Below the pieces are notes generated by a model, which saw only the letters and a list, made by a program, of their open reading frames with translations, was not told where the DNA came from and made no database searches. This document shows positions 34,915 through 44,233 of a stretch of DNA of 64,000 nucleotides, piece after piece (position 1 is the stretch's first letter; the number at the start of each line of letters is the position of its first letter). This DNA comes from Bacillus aerolatus (GTDB lineage: Bacteria; Bacillota; Bacilli; Bacillales; Domibacillaceae), in the NCBI RefSeq assembly GCF_009183655.1, contig NZ_WEIO01000004.1, forward strand, positions 1 through 64,000, written 5' to 3'. A program made the position numbers and the translations under genes.

Positions 34915-34930
34915 TGGCATGATTTTTGCA
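34915..34930 (+). promoter_or_regulatory. sigma-54 (SigL) promoter of nhaC2
   Basis: TGGCATGATTTTTGCA matches the -24/-12 consensus TGGCAYG-N4-TTGCA with correct spacing (GG and GC elements 10 bp apart). Predicted start near 34941, about 30 bases before the ATG. Confidence 0.8.
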
Positions 34931-34971
34931 ATAAATCAATTGATTAATTACTAAGAGAAAGAGGGATAAGG

Positions 34972-36435
34972 ATGAATAAACGAAAAGCACCGTCGCTTGG
35001 CCTTGCTTTAATTCCGATTATCGCCATGGTGACCTTTTTATTCGTTGGAATTTTTGTGTATGAAGCAGATCCCCACATTCCGCTTTTATTAAGCGGAACA
35101 GTGGCCGCTGTTATTGCGATATATCTCGGGCATACGTGGCGGGATATTGAAAAGGGAATCATTAACGCTGTGACACTGGCCATGCAGGCGCTCTTAATTT
35201 TAATGATCATCGGCACGATTATCGGCACGTGGCTGGCCGGCGGCATTGTGCCAACGATGATTTATTACGGGCTCGATATTTTGTCTCCTGCCTATTTCCT
35301 CCCGGCTGCTGCAATTATTTGCAGCATTGTGGCGATTGCTTCAGGGAATGCCTGGACAGCAGCAGGGACAATCGGCATTGCGATCATGGGAATTGGCGCC
35401 GGCCTTGGCGTCAACTTGGCAATGGTAGCGGGAGCCGTTATTTCCGGCTGTTACTTCGGCGACAAAATTTCCCCGTTATCAGAAACGACGAACATGGCTC
35501 CCGGCATTACCGGTGTGGAATTGTTTGATCATATTCGCCACATGTTATATACGACGATCCCCGCCCTATTCATTTCTGTTATCATTTATTTCTTTATCGG
35601 GCTTTCTTTTAAAGGTAAAGGAGCTGGAATGGATGAGGTGGCTGCTTTGCAGCAAAATTTAAACGATATTTTCATTATTAGCCCGTGGCTTCTGCTCGTA
35701 CCGGTCGTTGTACTTGGGTTGATTGCGCTGAAAACTCCGGCTCTCCCCGGTCTTGTAATCGGCTCTATTTTAGGCGCGATCGTAGCGATTACTGTCCAAG
35801 GTGTGACTGTAGGAGATATTTTAAGCATTATGGTGTACGGCTTTGAAATGGAAACGGGCAACGAAGTACTCAATAATTTATTGAACAACGGCGGTACAGA
35901 AGCAATGATGTATACGGTGTCCCTCGTTATGATCGCCATGAGCTTCGGAGGCATTCTTGAAGTGAGCAGTGTGCTTGAAACACTTGTCACGAGTTTACTA
36001 AAGCTGGCCAAGTCGACTGGCAGCTTGATCGCCACAACAGTCGTTACATGCATGACAGCTAATGTCGTCGCCTGCGACCAGTACTTGTCCATTCTTCTTC
36101 CTGGACGAATGTACATTAAAGCATACCGAAAACGCCGCCTTCATCCGAAAAACTTGTCCCGGACATTAGAGGACGCCGGTACGATGACGTCTCCGCTCGT
36201 TCCGTGGAATACGTGCGGGGCTTTTATGACAGCTACTCTTGGCGTCTCGACATTCCAGTATGCCCCGTACGCCTTCTTATGCTTCATCAGCCCATTGATC
36301 GCTGTCATTTACGGTTACACCGGTTTTAAAATTAAAAAGCTTTCTCAAGAAGAGATCGACCGTCTGGAAGCGGAAGAACTGTCAATGGACGAGCCCGTTG
36401 AAAATGACATCGGCCGCACATCGGAAGCTTATTGA
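34972..36435 (+). CDS. nhaC: Na+/H+ antiporter, NhaC family (second copy)
   Basis: 487 residues with about 11-12 hydrophobic segments. Hallmarks GNAWTAAGTIGIAIMGIGAG, GCYFGDKISPLSETTNMAPG and SRTLEDAGTMTSPLVPWNTC. Similar in length and motifs to the copy at 10917. Start ATG behind AGAGGGATAAGG. The sigma-54 promoter upstream implies control by a dedicated activator, which in Bacillus usually means catabolic genes. So an organic-acid or amino-acid substrate exchanged for Na+/H+ is possible. Only the promoter, not the substrate, is visible. Confidence 0.88.
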   Translation: MNKRKAPSLGLALIPIIAMVTFLFVGIFVYEADPHIPLLLSGTVAAVIAIYLGHTWRDIEKGIINAVTLAMQALLILMIIGTIIGTWLAGGIVPTMIYYGLDILSPAYFLPAAAIICSIVAIASGNAWTAAGTIGIAIMGIGAGLGVNLAMVAGAVISGCYFGDKISPLSETTNMAPGITGVELFDHIRHMLYTTIPALFISVIIYFFIGLSFKGKGAGMDEVAALQQNLNDIFIISPWLLLVPVVVLGLIALKTPALPGLVIGSILGAIVAITVQGVTVGDILSIMVYGFEMETGNEVLNNLLNNGGTEAMMYTVSLVMIAMSFGGILEVSSVLETLVTSLLKLAKSTGSLIATTVVTCMTANVVACDQYLSILLPGRMYIKAYRKRRLHPKNLSRTLEDAGTMTSPLVPWNTCGAFMTATLGVSTFQYAPYAFLCFISPLIAVIYGYTGFKIKKLSQEEIDRLEAEELSMDEPVENDIGRTSEAY

Positions 36436-36470
36436 GCCTCTTTTTGTAAACGCTTTATTCATAGAAAAAG

Positions 36471-36503
36471 AAAAGGACCTCCGGGCTGGAGGTCCTTTTC
36501 TTT
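36471..36503. terminator. bidirectional terminator after nhaC2
   Basis: AAAAGGACCTCC, loop GGGCT, GGAGGTCCTTTTCTTT between convergent genes. Confidence 0.85.
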
Positions 36504-36687
36504 AATAATAGCCGTACGGCGGCCGGCCCGGACCGTAGTATGGATAAGGCGGGTAAGCATAATACGGTGGATAATAAGGGCGATATGGGTAATATGGACG
36601 CGCAATCGCTCCCCCAATAAGACCGCCGAGCAGTCCACCGACAAACGGGCCGCCAAAAAAAGGGATAATGCGGTTGTTTCGATACAT
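36502..36687 (-). CDS. small Gly/Tyr/Pro-rich protein (61 aa)
   Basis: Starts MYRNNRIIPFFGGPFVGG, then a Gly-rich hydrophobic stretch (GLLGGLIGGAIA), then repeats of PYY/PYRPYYPPYYAYPPYPYY to the end. AAAGGAGG lies 11 bases upstream of the ATG. The low-complexity Tyr/Pro tail recalls small surface or spore-coat-associated Bacillus proteins, but I cannot name the family. Confidence 0.65.
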   Translation of the reverse strand: MYRNNRIIPFFGGPFVGGLLGGLIGGAIARPYYPYRPYYPPYYAYPPYPYYGPGRPPYGYY

Positions 36688-36803
36688 CGATCAGAAAACC
36701 TCCTTTTTCTTTGCCTACTATGTTGTATGCGAAGCACAGGCAAAAGGCATGGGCGGTTTTTCTGCAGGCCTGTCTATAAGACCGATTTGGATGGACGATT
36801 CTT

Positions 36804-38123
36804 TTACAAAATTAAAGCAGCGATCCAACCGAATAAAATGACCGGAATATTGTAGTGCAGAAACGTCGGTACGCACGTATCCCAAATGTGATTGTGCTGC
36901 CCATCCACGTTCAAACCAGACGTTGGACCGAGCGTACTATCAGAAGCAGGTGATCCGGCATCTCCGAGCGCTGCTGCCGTTCCGACAAGAACAATAGTAG
37001 CCATCGGGCTGAAACCGAGCTCCAGCGCGAGCGGAACGAAAATAGTGGCGATAATCGGAATCGTAGAAAACGATGAACCGATGCCCATCGTTACGAGCAA
37101 ACCGACAATAAGCATTAAGAGCGCACCGAGCGTCTGATTGCCGTCAATCAAAGCAGCTGCTTGCTCCACTAGTCGTTCGACATCTCCTGTCGCACTCATC
37201 ACATTCGCAAAGCCGGAAGCAGCAATCATAACAAAGCCGATAAACGCCATCATGCGCATGCCGTCTGTCAGCAGGTTGTCTGCTTCATTCCAGCGTAAAG
37301 CCCTTGATGCATATAAAACAACAATCCCCGCAAGCGCGCCGAACACCATCGATTCTGTCCAAATCTGGGCTGCAAGTGCGGCAATAATCGCTGCCACTGA
37401 AATAGCTACACCCGACTTCGAATAGCCTTCTGTTGCAGCAGCCGCAGCAGGCATGACAGACTTTTCGTACTTCCGCGGCTTCCGGTAAGAGAAAAAGACA
37501 GCGATCAGTAAACCGCAAAGCATTCCAGCCGCCGGATAAATCATCGCTTTCGTTATATCATCCATCGCGACTGTCAATCCGCTTTCCGTTATATTTGTGA
37601 CGATAATTTCATGGAAAATCTGGCCGAATCCGACCGGAAGCAACATATACGGTGTAACTAAGCCGAATGTCAGCACACAGGCTATGAGACGCCGGTCCAC
37701 TTCTAATTCATTTAAAATTTGGAGAAGCGGTGGAATTAATAATGGAATAAAGGCAATATGAATAGGAATTAAGTTTTGCGAAAAACAAGCCATTAATAAA
37801 ATAAAAAATACTATAAGTGCCTTTGGCAGCTTTTTCGTCCGCGCTTCTTCTTTATTTCCCACATACTTCAATACAACTTCAACAAGCGCATTCGGCAGTC
37901 CGGTACTTGAAATAGCCACCGCAAAGCCTCCGAGCATTGCATAACTCAGCGCAACGTTCGCTCCGCCGCCAACCCCTTCTGAAAAAGCACCAATCGTTCC
38001 TTCTACTCCTAAGCCGCCAATGACTCCCCCGATCAGTGCACCCGTAATCAATGAAAATACAACATTTACACGAAATAGACTGAGGAGGAGCATGACGATA
38101 ACAGCTATAACAACAGCATTCAT
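36804..38123 (-). CDS. yuiF: Na+/H+ antiporter family protein YuiF
   Basis: 439 residues from the ATG at 38123 (AAAGGGG upstream). About 11 hydrophobic helices; [40 protein letters not shown] and [20 protein letters not shown] are family hallmarks. It resembles B. subtilis YuiF, an NhaC-like carrier of unproven substrate next to yuiE/pepA. Confidence 0.88.
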   Translation of the reverse strand: MNAVVIAVIVMLLLSLFRVNVVFSLITGALIGGVIGGLGVEGTIGAFSEGVGGGANVALSYAMLGGFAVAISSTGLPNALVEVVLKYVGNKEEARTKKLPKALIVFFILLMACFSQNLIPIHIAFIPLLIPPLLQILNELEVDRRLIACVLTFGLVTPYMLLPVGFGQIFHEIIVTNITESGLTVAMDDITKAMIYPAAGMLCGLLIAVFFSYRKPRKYEKSVMPAAAAATEGYSKSGVAISVAAIIAALAAQIWTESMVFGALAGIVVLYASRALRWNEADNLLTDGMRMMAFIGFVMIAASGFANVMSATGDVERLVEQAAALIDGNQTLGALLMLIVGLLVTMGIGSSFSTIPIIATIFVPLALELGFSPMATIVLVGTAAALGDAGSPASDSTLGPTSGLNVDGQHNHIWDTCVPTFLHYNIPVILFGWIAALIL

Positions 38124-38255
38124 CTGAAATGCCCCTTTCACTTTAGTTTGCTAAATTGGTAGAGAACTAAAATCAAGATAGCAAATTTTGTAGGGAATTG
38201 TCAATGCCTTTTCAAAACTCCTTTTAATAACGTGTCGATATTTGTCGCAAAAAGA

Positions 38256-38284
38256 AAAACCTTCAAGGGAATTGAAGGTTTTAA
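38256..38284 (-). terminator. terminator of the RsbR-family gene
   Basis: On the minus strand AAAACCTTCAA, loop TTCCC, TTGAAGGTTTTTCTTTTTG. Confidence 0.8.
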
Positions 38285-38315
38285 CAAGCTAAATATGCCA
38301 TTGTTGACAACCAGC

Positions 38316-39134
38316 TTATTTCATTCGTTCCATGGCTTGCTTAACCGTCGCATACGTTTCAATCGATGAAAGATCTACTCCGATACTGACAAATTTTTGT
38401 GCTAAGTCGGGGCGTATGCCTGTGGCGATCGCTTTAATGCCAAGCAATTTGAGGATACGATGAATCTCAAATAAATGTTTTTCAACCATGTCATCGATGT
38501 GCAGAATACCTGAAAAATCAATAATTAAGTATTCCAGCTGCCATTCAGCAATTTTAGGAATAGTCGCTTCCACTAAATATTTCGCTCTTTCTTCATTAAT
38601 TGTACCAATGAGCGGCAGCACGGCCAATCCATCTTGAAGCGGGACAACAGGTGCAGATAAACCTAGTATTTCTGAACGCGCTTCTTTAATTATTTCGTCT
38701 GTCACTCGTTCAAAGGCAAGAACAGTTTCTTTAATACTGATGTCAAGCATATAGTTAAATCGTTTATTAATAAAAACGACTTCTTCAGCTGGCAGTCCGA
38801 ACTCTATAGAGATGTTCGTCAGTTTTTCAATAAAAACCAGACGAGTATGCGGATAACGCGCAATAATGATAGAGACCTTTTCTCCTTGAGCAGCCGTGCG
38901 TTCTCCATTTGTTTTGCTCCATTCAATCAGCCCCTCTGGCGCATCGTCTTTCTCAAATATAATGGCTTCACCTAAAAGGCTGATAAAGTCTGTATAGACA
39001 ATAATGGCCGCGTCAATTTCCTGTTTAGGCACTTCAAATTCAAACCTTTGGACAATATTATGTACAATTTCATTAGCTAACTTTTCTGCGTTTTCATTTA
39101 AATAGGCCGCCACACTCGAAATGCGCTTCAACAT
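38316..39134 (-). CDS. RsbR-family stressosome protein with Asp at a phosphorylation position
   Basis: 272 residues. The N-terminal ~150 residues are helical, as in the RsbR non-heme-globin sensor domain, and lead into a helical linker. The C-terminal STAS domain (~163-270) has APVVPLQDGLAVLPLIGTI, LIIDFSGILHIDDMVEKHL and GIKAIATGIRPDLAQKF. RsbR proteins form the stressosome with RsbS and RsbT and relay stress to sigma-B. In RsbR the motif IDT carries a phosphorylated Thr (T205 in B. subtilis); here it is IDDM with Asp at about residue 215. The Thr-to-Asp reading is from memory of the alignment. Confidence 0.85.
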   Translation of the reverse strand: MLKRISSVAAYLNENAEKLANEIVHNIVQRFEFEVPKQEIDAAIIVYTDFISLLGEAIIFEKDDAPEGLIEWSKTNGERTAAQGEKVSIIIARYPHTRLVFIEKLTNISIEFGLPAEEVVFINKRFNYMLDISIKETVLAFERVTDEIIKEARSEILGLSAPVVPLQDGLAVLPLIGTINEERAKYLVEATIPKIAEWQLEYLIIDFSGILHIDDMVEKHLFEIHRILKLLGIKAIATGIRPDLAQKFVSIGVDLSSIETYATVKQAMERMK

Positions 39135-39225
39135 GTCTCACTTCCCCATTTTCTTTTAATTTTATTATAATCCAAAAAAGAGTATTGAAACATAGAATTA
39201 TTTTTTCCACAAAAATGACGCAGCG

Positions 39226-39274
39226 GAAAAAGAGATTTGCCAAAAAAAGAAGTCCTTTTCCCGGCAAATCTCTT
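39226..39274 (-). terminator. terminator of pepA
   Basis: On the minus strand AAGAGATTTGCC, a 21-base loop, GGCAAATCTCTTTTTCC. Confidence 0.75.
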
Positions 39275-39288
39275 CATTTACATCGTTA

Positions 39289-40785
39289 CTATTTCGTTCT
39301 TCTCATTGCTAACAGTGCAAGCGTCCGGGCCATTACGCCTGTCGCTCCTGCCGGCCCTAAAGCTCCTGCTTTGTTCATATCTGCTGTGCCGGCAATGTCG
39401 AGATGCACCCACGGCGTGTCTTCCGCGAATTCCCCGACAAAACCACCGCCCATAATCGCATGGCCTTCACGCCCTGGCGAATTATTCAAATCAGCAATTT
39501 TACTGTTGCGGATGCGCTGCTTGTCTTTTTCCGTGAGCGGCAGCTGCCAGACGAATTCGCCTGCTTCCTTGGACGCGTCAAGTACTTCTTCAAAAAAAGC
39601 GTCATTATTCGTCATCGCCCCTGTTTTATCCGTACCGAGCGCCACGACCACTCCCCCGGTTAATGTAGCGACATCTACTAAATAGTCTGCTTTGTGATAC
39701 TTGGCATATGTCATCGCATCTGCCAGCACGAGACGTCCTTCTGCATCAGTGTTCAGCACTTCAATTGTTTTCCCGCTCATCGATGTAATCACATCATCCG
39801 GCTTAAATGCTTCACCGCTGACCATGTTATCCGTCGAAGGGATGACGGCGACGACATTTTGATCAGGCTTTAATTCACCGATAATTTCCATCGCTCCAAG
39901 TACAGCGGCTGCGCCGCCCATATCCATTTTCATGCCGACAAGGCCGTCTTTCGGCTTAATAGAATAACCACCGGTATCAAACGTAATTCCTTTGCCGACG
40001 AGACCGAGCACGTCTTTCCACTCTTCTTGCGGCTGGTATTTCAGCGCAATCATTTTTGGTGGTTCCACCGATCCTTTATTAACCGCCAAAAAAGCGCCCA
40101 TGCCGAGCTTTTCCATCTCTTCTTTTTCGAGAATTTCCACTTCGAACCCGTAAGTCTCGGCTAACTTTTTTGCATGGTCTGCCATGCCAGAAGCCGTCAG
40201 CATATTTGCTGGCGTGTTGACAAGTGTCCGGGCAGAGTTTGTCCCTTGGCTCAGCACGTACCCAACATGAAGAGCGGCTTTCACTTCTTCTGCATTTGCT
40301 TTCGTATACACAGCGATTTGTTCGATAGACTGCTCAGGATCATTGGACGGCTGTTTATACCCTTTAAATTCATAAGAAGCGAGTCCGAACGCTTCACTGA
40401 ATGCATGCGCAGCATCGTCTACACTAATGTTTTCGCATACGAAACTATCAAGCGCTACCGCTGCAGAGGCAAGTTTCAACTTTTTCATTTGCTGAACAGC
40501 TGTACCGATAGCTTCTTTCATTTCGTGAAAATCTGCTTGTTTTTCTTTGCCGAGCCCGATAAAAAGGAGCCTTTTCACAGGAATTCTCCCTAATGCAGGA
40601 ATCATGGCTGCTTCGTGTTTTTTTGCTGAAATATCGCCTTCTTTCACAAGCTCGGTCAGTTCGCCAGTCATTGCTTCATCCAGCTTGGCAAGTTCCCCTT
40701 CAAACTTGATCGGGCGGTCATAAAGCCCGACGATAACAACTTCTTCTTTTTGTTCAAAAAACAAATTATTTTTAACTGTAAACAT
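39289..40785 (-). CDS. pepA: leucyl aminopeptidase (M17)
   Basis: 498 residues from the ATG at 40785 behind GGAGGTGGG; longer readings lack a site. N-terminal macro-like domain, then the M17 catalytic domain: [36 protein letters not shown] and the signature [14 protein letters not shown], which carry the dinuclear metal ligands and catalytic Lys/Arg. It removes N-terminal residues from peptides. Corresponds to B. subtilis YuiE beside yuiF. Confidence 0.94.
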   Translation of the reverse strand: MFTVKNNLFFEQKEEVVIVGLYDRPIKFEGELAKLDEAMTGELTELVKEGDISAKKHEAAMIPALGRIPVKRLLFIGLGKEKQADFHEMKEAIGTAVQQMKKLKLASAAVALDSFVCENISVDDAAHAFSEAFGLASYEFKGYKQPSNDPEQSIEQIAVYTKANAEEVKAALHVGYVLSQGTNSARTLVNTPANMLTASGMADHAKKLAETYGFEVEILEKEEMEKLGMGAFLAVNKGSVEPPKMIALKYQPQEEWKDVLGLVGKGITFDTGGYSIKPKDGLVGMKMDMGGAAAVLGAMEIIGELKPDQNVVAVIPSTDNMVSGEAFKPDDVITSMSGKTIEVLNTDAEGRLVLADAMTYAKYHKADYLVDVATLTGGVVVALGTDKTGAMTNNDAFFEEVLDASKEAGEFVWQLPLTEKDKQRIRNSKIADLNNSPGREGHAIMGGGFVGEFAEDTPWVHLDIAGTADMNKAGALGPAGATGVMARTLALLAMRRTK

Positions 40786-40881
40786 ACACCCACCTCCATC
40801 GTCATTATACAGGAAAGAATTTCCCGGGACGAATGGAAGGCATGATACAATAGAAGCAACGTTTGTAAAAGGAGGGACAAT

Positions 40882-41706
40882 ATGAAGCTTATTTCCATTT
40901 GTCCAAGCAATACAGAAATTATTGAGTTTCTTGGTTTGACTCACCAACTTATTGGTGTCGATGATTTTTCCGACTGGCCGGCTGATGTCGATCATTTGCC
41001 GAAGCTCGGACCCGACTTGAATATTGATATGGATAAAGTAGAAGCATTGCAGCCCGATTTAGTCATTGCTTCCTTAAGTGTACCGGGCATGGAGAAAAAT
41101 GTGGAAGAATTAAAAAAACGCAGAATTCCGTTTATCGTCACAAATCCACAGTCGCTTACGGAAATTGGCGAGTCGATTGAAGAAATGGGAAAAGCGTGCG
41201 GCGTGCCTGAGCAAGCGAAGCGGGCAGCGGACCAATACCGCGCGCAGCTGGCGCAGTTTCGGTCAGTCGCTTCGCTTATTAACGAACGCCCTTCTCTTTA
41301 TTGGGAATGGTGGCCGAAGCCTGTGTTCACGCCCGGGAAGATTAATTGGCTAACAGAAATCAGCGAGCTGGCCGGAGCCCGGAATGTGTTTGCTGACGAA
41401 GCCACAGCCAACTTCCAGACGGACTGGGAAGAAGTGAAAAAGAGAAATCCTGATTTTATTTTACTTTCATGGGTCGGTGTCCGTACGGAAAAAATCGATC
41501 CCGCCATTGTCCACAAACGTCCGGGCTGGAGCGAGCTTCCAGCCGTACAGCAGCAACGTGTCGTTGTCATGGAAGAAGACTTCTTTTGCCGCCCGTCGCC
41601 GCGGCTTGTTGTCGGCTTGCATAAATTAGCAAACATGACCCACCCAGAGGCTTTTCAATCCATTGAACTAGCCCCTATCTTTCAAAAAAGCAGCGAAGCC
41701 CGCTAA
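40882..41706 (+). CDS. BtuF-like (cobalamin-binding type) substrate-binding protein without signal peptide
   Basis: 274 residues, periplasmic-binding-protein type III fold: [66 protein letters not shown] and [14 protein letters not shown]. Ribosome binding site AAAGGAGGG. The protein starts directly with the domain and has no signal peptide or lipobox, so it should stay in the cytosol, unlike ABC-importer partners. No transporter gene is adjacent. Annotated cobalamin-binding in relatives; ligand unproven. Confidence 0.82.
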   Translation: MKLISICPSNTEIIEFLGLTHQLIGVDDFSDWPADVDHLPKLGPDLNIDMDKVEALQPDLVIASLSVPGMEKNVEELKKRRIPFIVTNPQSLTEIGESIEEMGKACGVPEQAKRAADQYRAQLAQFRSVASLINERPSLYWEWWPKPVFTPGKINWLTEISELAGARNVFADEATANFQTDWEEVKKRNPDFILLSWVGVRTEKIDPAIVHKRPGWSELPAVQQQRVVVMEEDFFCRPSPRLVVGLHKLANMTHPEAFQSIELAPIFQKSSEAR

Positions 41707-41730
41707 ACGGCGTTCGCTGCTTTTCATTTC

Positions 41731-41940
41731 GAAAAGCGCAAGCGCCTTGATCAGCCTCAGGCAAAAATGTTCTTTCACCAAGGAAGTTCGCCTTTTGACT
41801 TCCTTGGTGAAAGGTTATTTGACCTCGAGGGGCTAGGCGCTGGAGCTGGACAACACGAAAAGCGGAGCCGGACAGAGCTAGACACACCCCCGCTCCATAG
41901 CAAAGTGATCCACAATGCGAATACTTTATAGTTTCCTAAA
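41731..41940. repeat. dispersed intergenic repeat, copy C
   Basis: Begins GAAAAGCGCAAGCGCCTTGA, then a long hairpin at 41765-41820 (AAATGTTCTTTCACCAAGG...CCTTGGTGAAAGGTTATTT), then the shared block CTCGAGGGGCTAGGCGCTG + GAGCTGGACA, then CGCTCCATAGCAAAGTGATC and TTTATAGTTTCCTAA, matching the end of copy A. Relative to copy B the hairpin has paired changes that keep the stem. Confidence 0.75.
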
Positions 41941-41946
41941 CAATAA

Positions 41947-41974
41947 AAAAACGGCTTTTAAATAAGCCGTTAAA
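41947..41974 (-). terminator. terminator of yuiB
   Basis: On the minus strand TAACGGCTT, loop ATTTAA, AAGCCGTTTTTTTATTG. The yuiB stop codon is the first part of the stem. Confidence 0.8.
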
Positions 41975-42287
41975 ACATTTGATAACCTTTTTGGCGTAAT
42001 ACTCTCATCGTAATGCCAGATGTAAGCGCACCGAGAAGGCCACTCGTCAAAATAATTAAATCCGCCAGCTTCAAAGATGTCATTTTAGTTCCTAATACGC
42101 TAAACGCTTCATTCGCGTTAAAAATATAGTCAAATGTGCTGATTCCATCCACAATCGCAATTGTTACAAGCGGATAAAGAATCGCCATTACCCAAGTCAT
42201 TCGAAGCAGCATATTCAGCAAAAAGCCAATGCCGAAAAAAAGCACGAAAAACAGCAAAACCGAGACAAGTAAAATGGCTATATGCAT
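41970..42287 (-). CDS. yuiB: YuiB-like membrane protein
   Basis: 105 residues, about three hydrophobic helices: AILLVSVLLFFVLFFGIGFLL, ILYPLVTIAIVDG, LADLIILTSGLLGALTSGI. It matches B. subtilis YuiB by length, topology and its place before yuiA and yumB. Function unknown. Confidence 0.82.
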   Translation of the reverse strand: MHIAILLVSVLLFFVLFFGIGFLLNMLLRMTWVMAILYPLVTIAIVDGISTFDYIFNANEAFSVLGTKMTSLKLADLIILTSGLLGALTSGITMRVLRQKGYQMF

Positions 42288-42375
42288 CCTGTTTCCCCCC
42301 TAAATCACTATTGAATAGTGTACTCAATTCTGCCCAAAACGTCAACCACCTGAAGCCATCCCGCTTTTTTCGGGA

Positions 42376-42413
42376 GTCAGTCCTCTGCTGCTTTAAAGCA
42401 GCGGGGGACTGAC
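42376..42413. other. 38-nt hairpin with G-U pairs only on the plus strand
   Basis: Left arm GTCAGTCCTCTGCTGCTTT, right arm AAAGCAGCGGGGGACTGAC. In plus-strand RNA all 19 positions pair (two as U-G), while minus-strand RNA would have two A-C mismatches. It lies 64 bp before the yuiA promoter and 88 bp before the yuiB start codon on the other strand. Confidence 0.5.
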
Positions 42414-42476
42414 CCCCATTCCTTTAAAGCATTAAAGTTATTCTCCCTTTAAGATAGGTTTGAGCGAAAAAGGAGA

Positions 42477-42505
42477 TTGATTGGGTTTTATGTACGTGTT
42501 ATATT
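42477..42505 (+). promoter_or_regulatory. sigma-A promoter of yuiA
   Basis: TTGATT, a 17-bp spacer and TATATT, ending 33 bp before the yuiA ATG. Confidence 0.6.
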
Positions 42506-42538
42506 ATCAGAAAATTCAAAACCGAAAGAGGAGATTAA

Positions 42539-42661
42539 ATGACAGTTCAAACGCCGACGAAGCCTTGCAGTTATTGTGATGGTCAAGGATATTTTCAGTT
42601 GTTGCTCGGAGGATCAGAAACGTGTCCAAGCTGCAAAGGAAAACAAAGTCCAAAGAAATAA
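42539..42661 (+). CDS. yuiA: YuiA-like small zinc-finger protein (40 aa)
   Basis: 40 residues: MTVQTPTKPCSYCDGQGYFQ, then a CPSC motif and a Lys-rich end. Two CxxC pairs 16 residues apart (CSYC and CPSC), with GQG/GSE linkers as in DnaJ-type zinc knuckles. Ribosome binding site AGAGGAG. It sits between yuiB and yumB as in B. subtilis. Confidence 0.85.
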   Translation: MTVQTPTKPCSYCDGQGYFQLLLGGSETCPSCKGKQSPKK

Positions 42662-42669
42662 ACAACGAC

Positions 42670-42705
42670 AAAAGAGACCAGCATTTATGCTGGCCTCTCT
42701 TTTTA
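42670..42705. terminator. bidirectional terminator between yuiA and yumB
   Basis: AAAAGAGACCAGCA, loop TTTA, TGCTGGCCTCTCTTTTT, between convergent genes. Confidence 0.85.
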
Positions 42706-42710
42706 TTATC

Positions 42711-43931
42711 TTATAGTAAATTAAATTTACCTTTTTTCAGTACGAGTGATGGTCCGCCGATCATTAGCAATGCGCGGTTGTCGACCATTTTCTTCATAAA
42801 TGACGCTTTTGTACCTGTTACTTTCTTGCCGAAAACAACACCGATCGCATCGTCGTCACCTAAAGAACATACTGTACCTTTAATGTCCGGCTTGAATGTT
42901 TCAAGCTCTCCTTCGCCGCCTTTTACAAGCTTCACTAAGTTGCGGGCGCACACTTCTCCTTGCTGCATCGCAATTTGAGCTGTTGGAGGATATGGACGGT
43001 TGATTTCTTCATTAATCATAAGTGAAGAATCGCCTAAGACGAAAATGTTGTCATGGCCTGGAGCTGTCAAGTTAAGGTTCACTTTCACACGGCCGCGCAT
43101 GTTATCGATACCGGCTTTTTCAATGACGGCATTTCCGCGGACCCCAGCTGCCCAAACAACCGTACCAGCTTTAATTTCTTGCATTTCTTCCTCGCCTTTA
43201 GCCACTTTAATGCCTTCAGGAGTTGCTTCTTTAATAGCTGTGCCAATTTTGAATTCAACGCCTTTTTTCTCAAGCAAAGCGACTGCATATTGAACAAGCT
43301 CCGGATCAAATCCTGGAAGAACCATCGGAGCGGCTTCTACGCAATAAATGCGTACTTTGGAATAATCAATGTCATACTCACGGCAAAGCTCAGGCACACG
43401 GTTAACAAGCTCGCCAAGGAACTCAATGCCAGTGAAGCCGGCGCCGCCGACAACAATCGCTAAACGCTCATCTTTCTTTTCTGTTTCCATTGCATATGTA
43501 GCAAATTGGTAATCAATATGCTCGCGGATCTGACGGGCTGCGTTAACGTTGGAAATCGTAAACGCGTACTCTTTCAAGCCTTGAATGCCAAATGTTTCTG
43601 ACTCTCCGCCAAGAGCGAACACTAAGTAGTCATAGTCAATTTCGCCGGTATTCAAGATAACTTTCTTTTCATCTGTTTTAATATCCTGTACTTCCGCACG
43701 GATGAATTCGACTTTGCTGCGGTTGATAACGCTGTCAATATCATAGCGGACGCGGTCGTGGTGAAGCGTGCCTGCAGATGCTTCATGCAGCCAAGTTGTT
43801 TCGTAATGGTAATCATTTTTGTTTACAAGAACGATATCGGCTTCGTCCTGACCTAATGCTTTTTGAAGACGAGTCACTGTCATCAATCCACCATAACCTG
43901 CACCTAGAACAACAATTTTTGGTTTTCTCAT
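42711..43931 (-). CDS. yumB: type II NADH dehydrogenase-like FAD oxidoreductase YumB
   Basis: 406 residues from the ATG at 43931 (GGTAGGGA upstream). Two dinucleotide folds: [17 protein letters not shown] (FAD) and [20 protein letters not shown] (NADH), plus [15 protein letters not shown] and [14 protein letters not shown]-2 enzymes pass electrons from NADH to menaquinone without pumping protons. B. subtilis YumB is the same length and in the same place. A Rex-like site lies upstream. Confidence 0.9.
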   Translation of the reverse strand: MRKPKIVVLGAGYGGLMTVTRLQKALGQDEADIVLVNKNDYHYETTWLHEASAGTLHHDRVRYDIDSVINRSKVEFIRAEVQDIKTDEKKVILNTGEIDYDYLVFALGGESETFGIQGLKEYAFTISNVNAARQIREHIDYQFATYAMETEKKDERLAIVVGGAGFTGIEFLGELVNRVPELCREYDIDYSKVRIYCVEAAPMVLPGFDPELVQYAVALLEKKGVEFKIGTAIKEATPEGIKVAKGEEEMQEIKAGTVVWAAGVRGNAVIEKAGIDNMRGRVKVNLNLTAPGHDNIFVLGDSSLMINEEINRPYPPTAQIAMQQGEVCARNLVKLVKGGEGELETFKPDIKGTVCSLGDDDAIGVVFGKKVTGTKASFMKKMVDNRALLMIGGPSLVLKKGKFNLL

Positions 43932-44013
43932 AATGATCCCTACCACCTTTTGTACATATTTTTGCGAGTGTTTCGCATGAATGTATTCATAGTTTGCCAG
44001 CTATTCGTTAAAA

Positions 44014-44031
44014 ATGTGATTTTCTTCACGA
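44014..44031. promoter_or_regulatory. Rex-like operator upstream of yumB
   Basis: ATGTGATTTTCTTCACGA compared with the Rex consensus TTGTGAA-N4-TTCACAA matches 11 of 14 fixed positions. It lies about 85 bp upstream of yumB, a NADH dehydrogenase. Rex represses such genes at low NADH/NAD+ in Bacillus. Confidence 0.5.
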
Positions 44032-44233
44032 ATAATTGTAAAAAAACACAATAAAAAAATGTCATGAAATTTTAACAAAGGCATATCTACTTCAATAATA
44101 TGCTTTTTATACTTCTTTTTCAAGCCATTTAGCGGATTTCATTCAATTGCTTCCTCTCTATTTCCCCCCGTTTTTTTGAATTGAAATAGGGTACATTATT
44201 TAACAAGACTTTTTTAAGAAAAGGGTGATTACT

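Noticed and set aside
35586-36116. 176-codon antisense frame inside nhaC2
   Set aside because: Opposite-strand shadow of a membrane-protein gene with strong NhaC signatures; Ser/Thr/Pro-rich product typical of such shadows.
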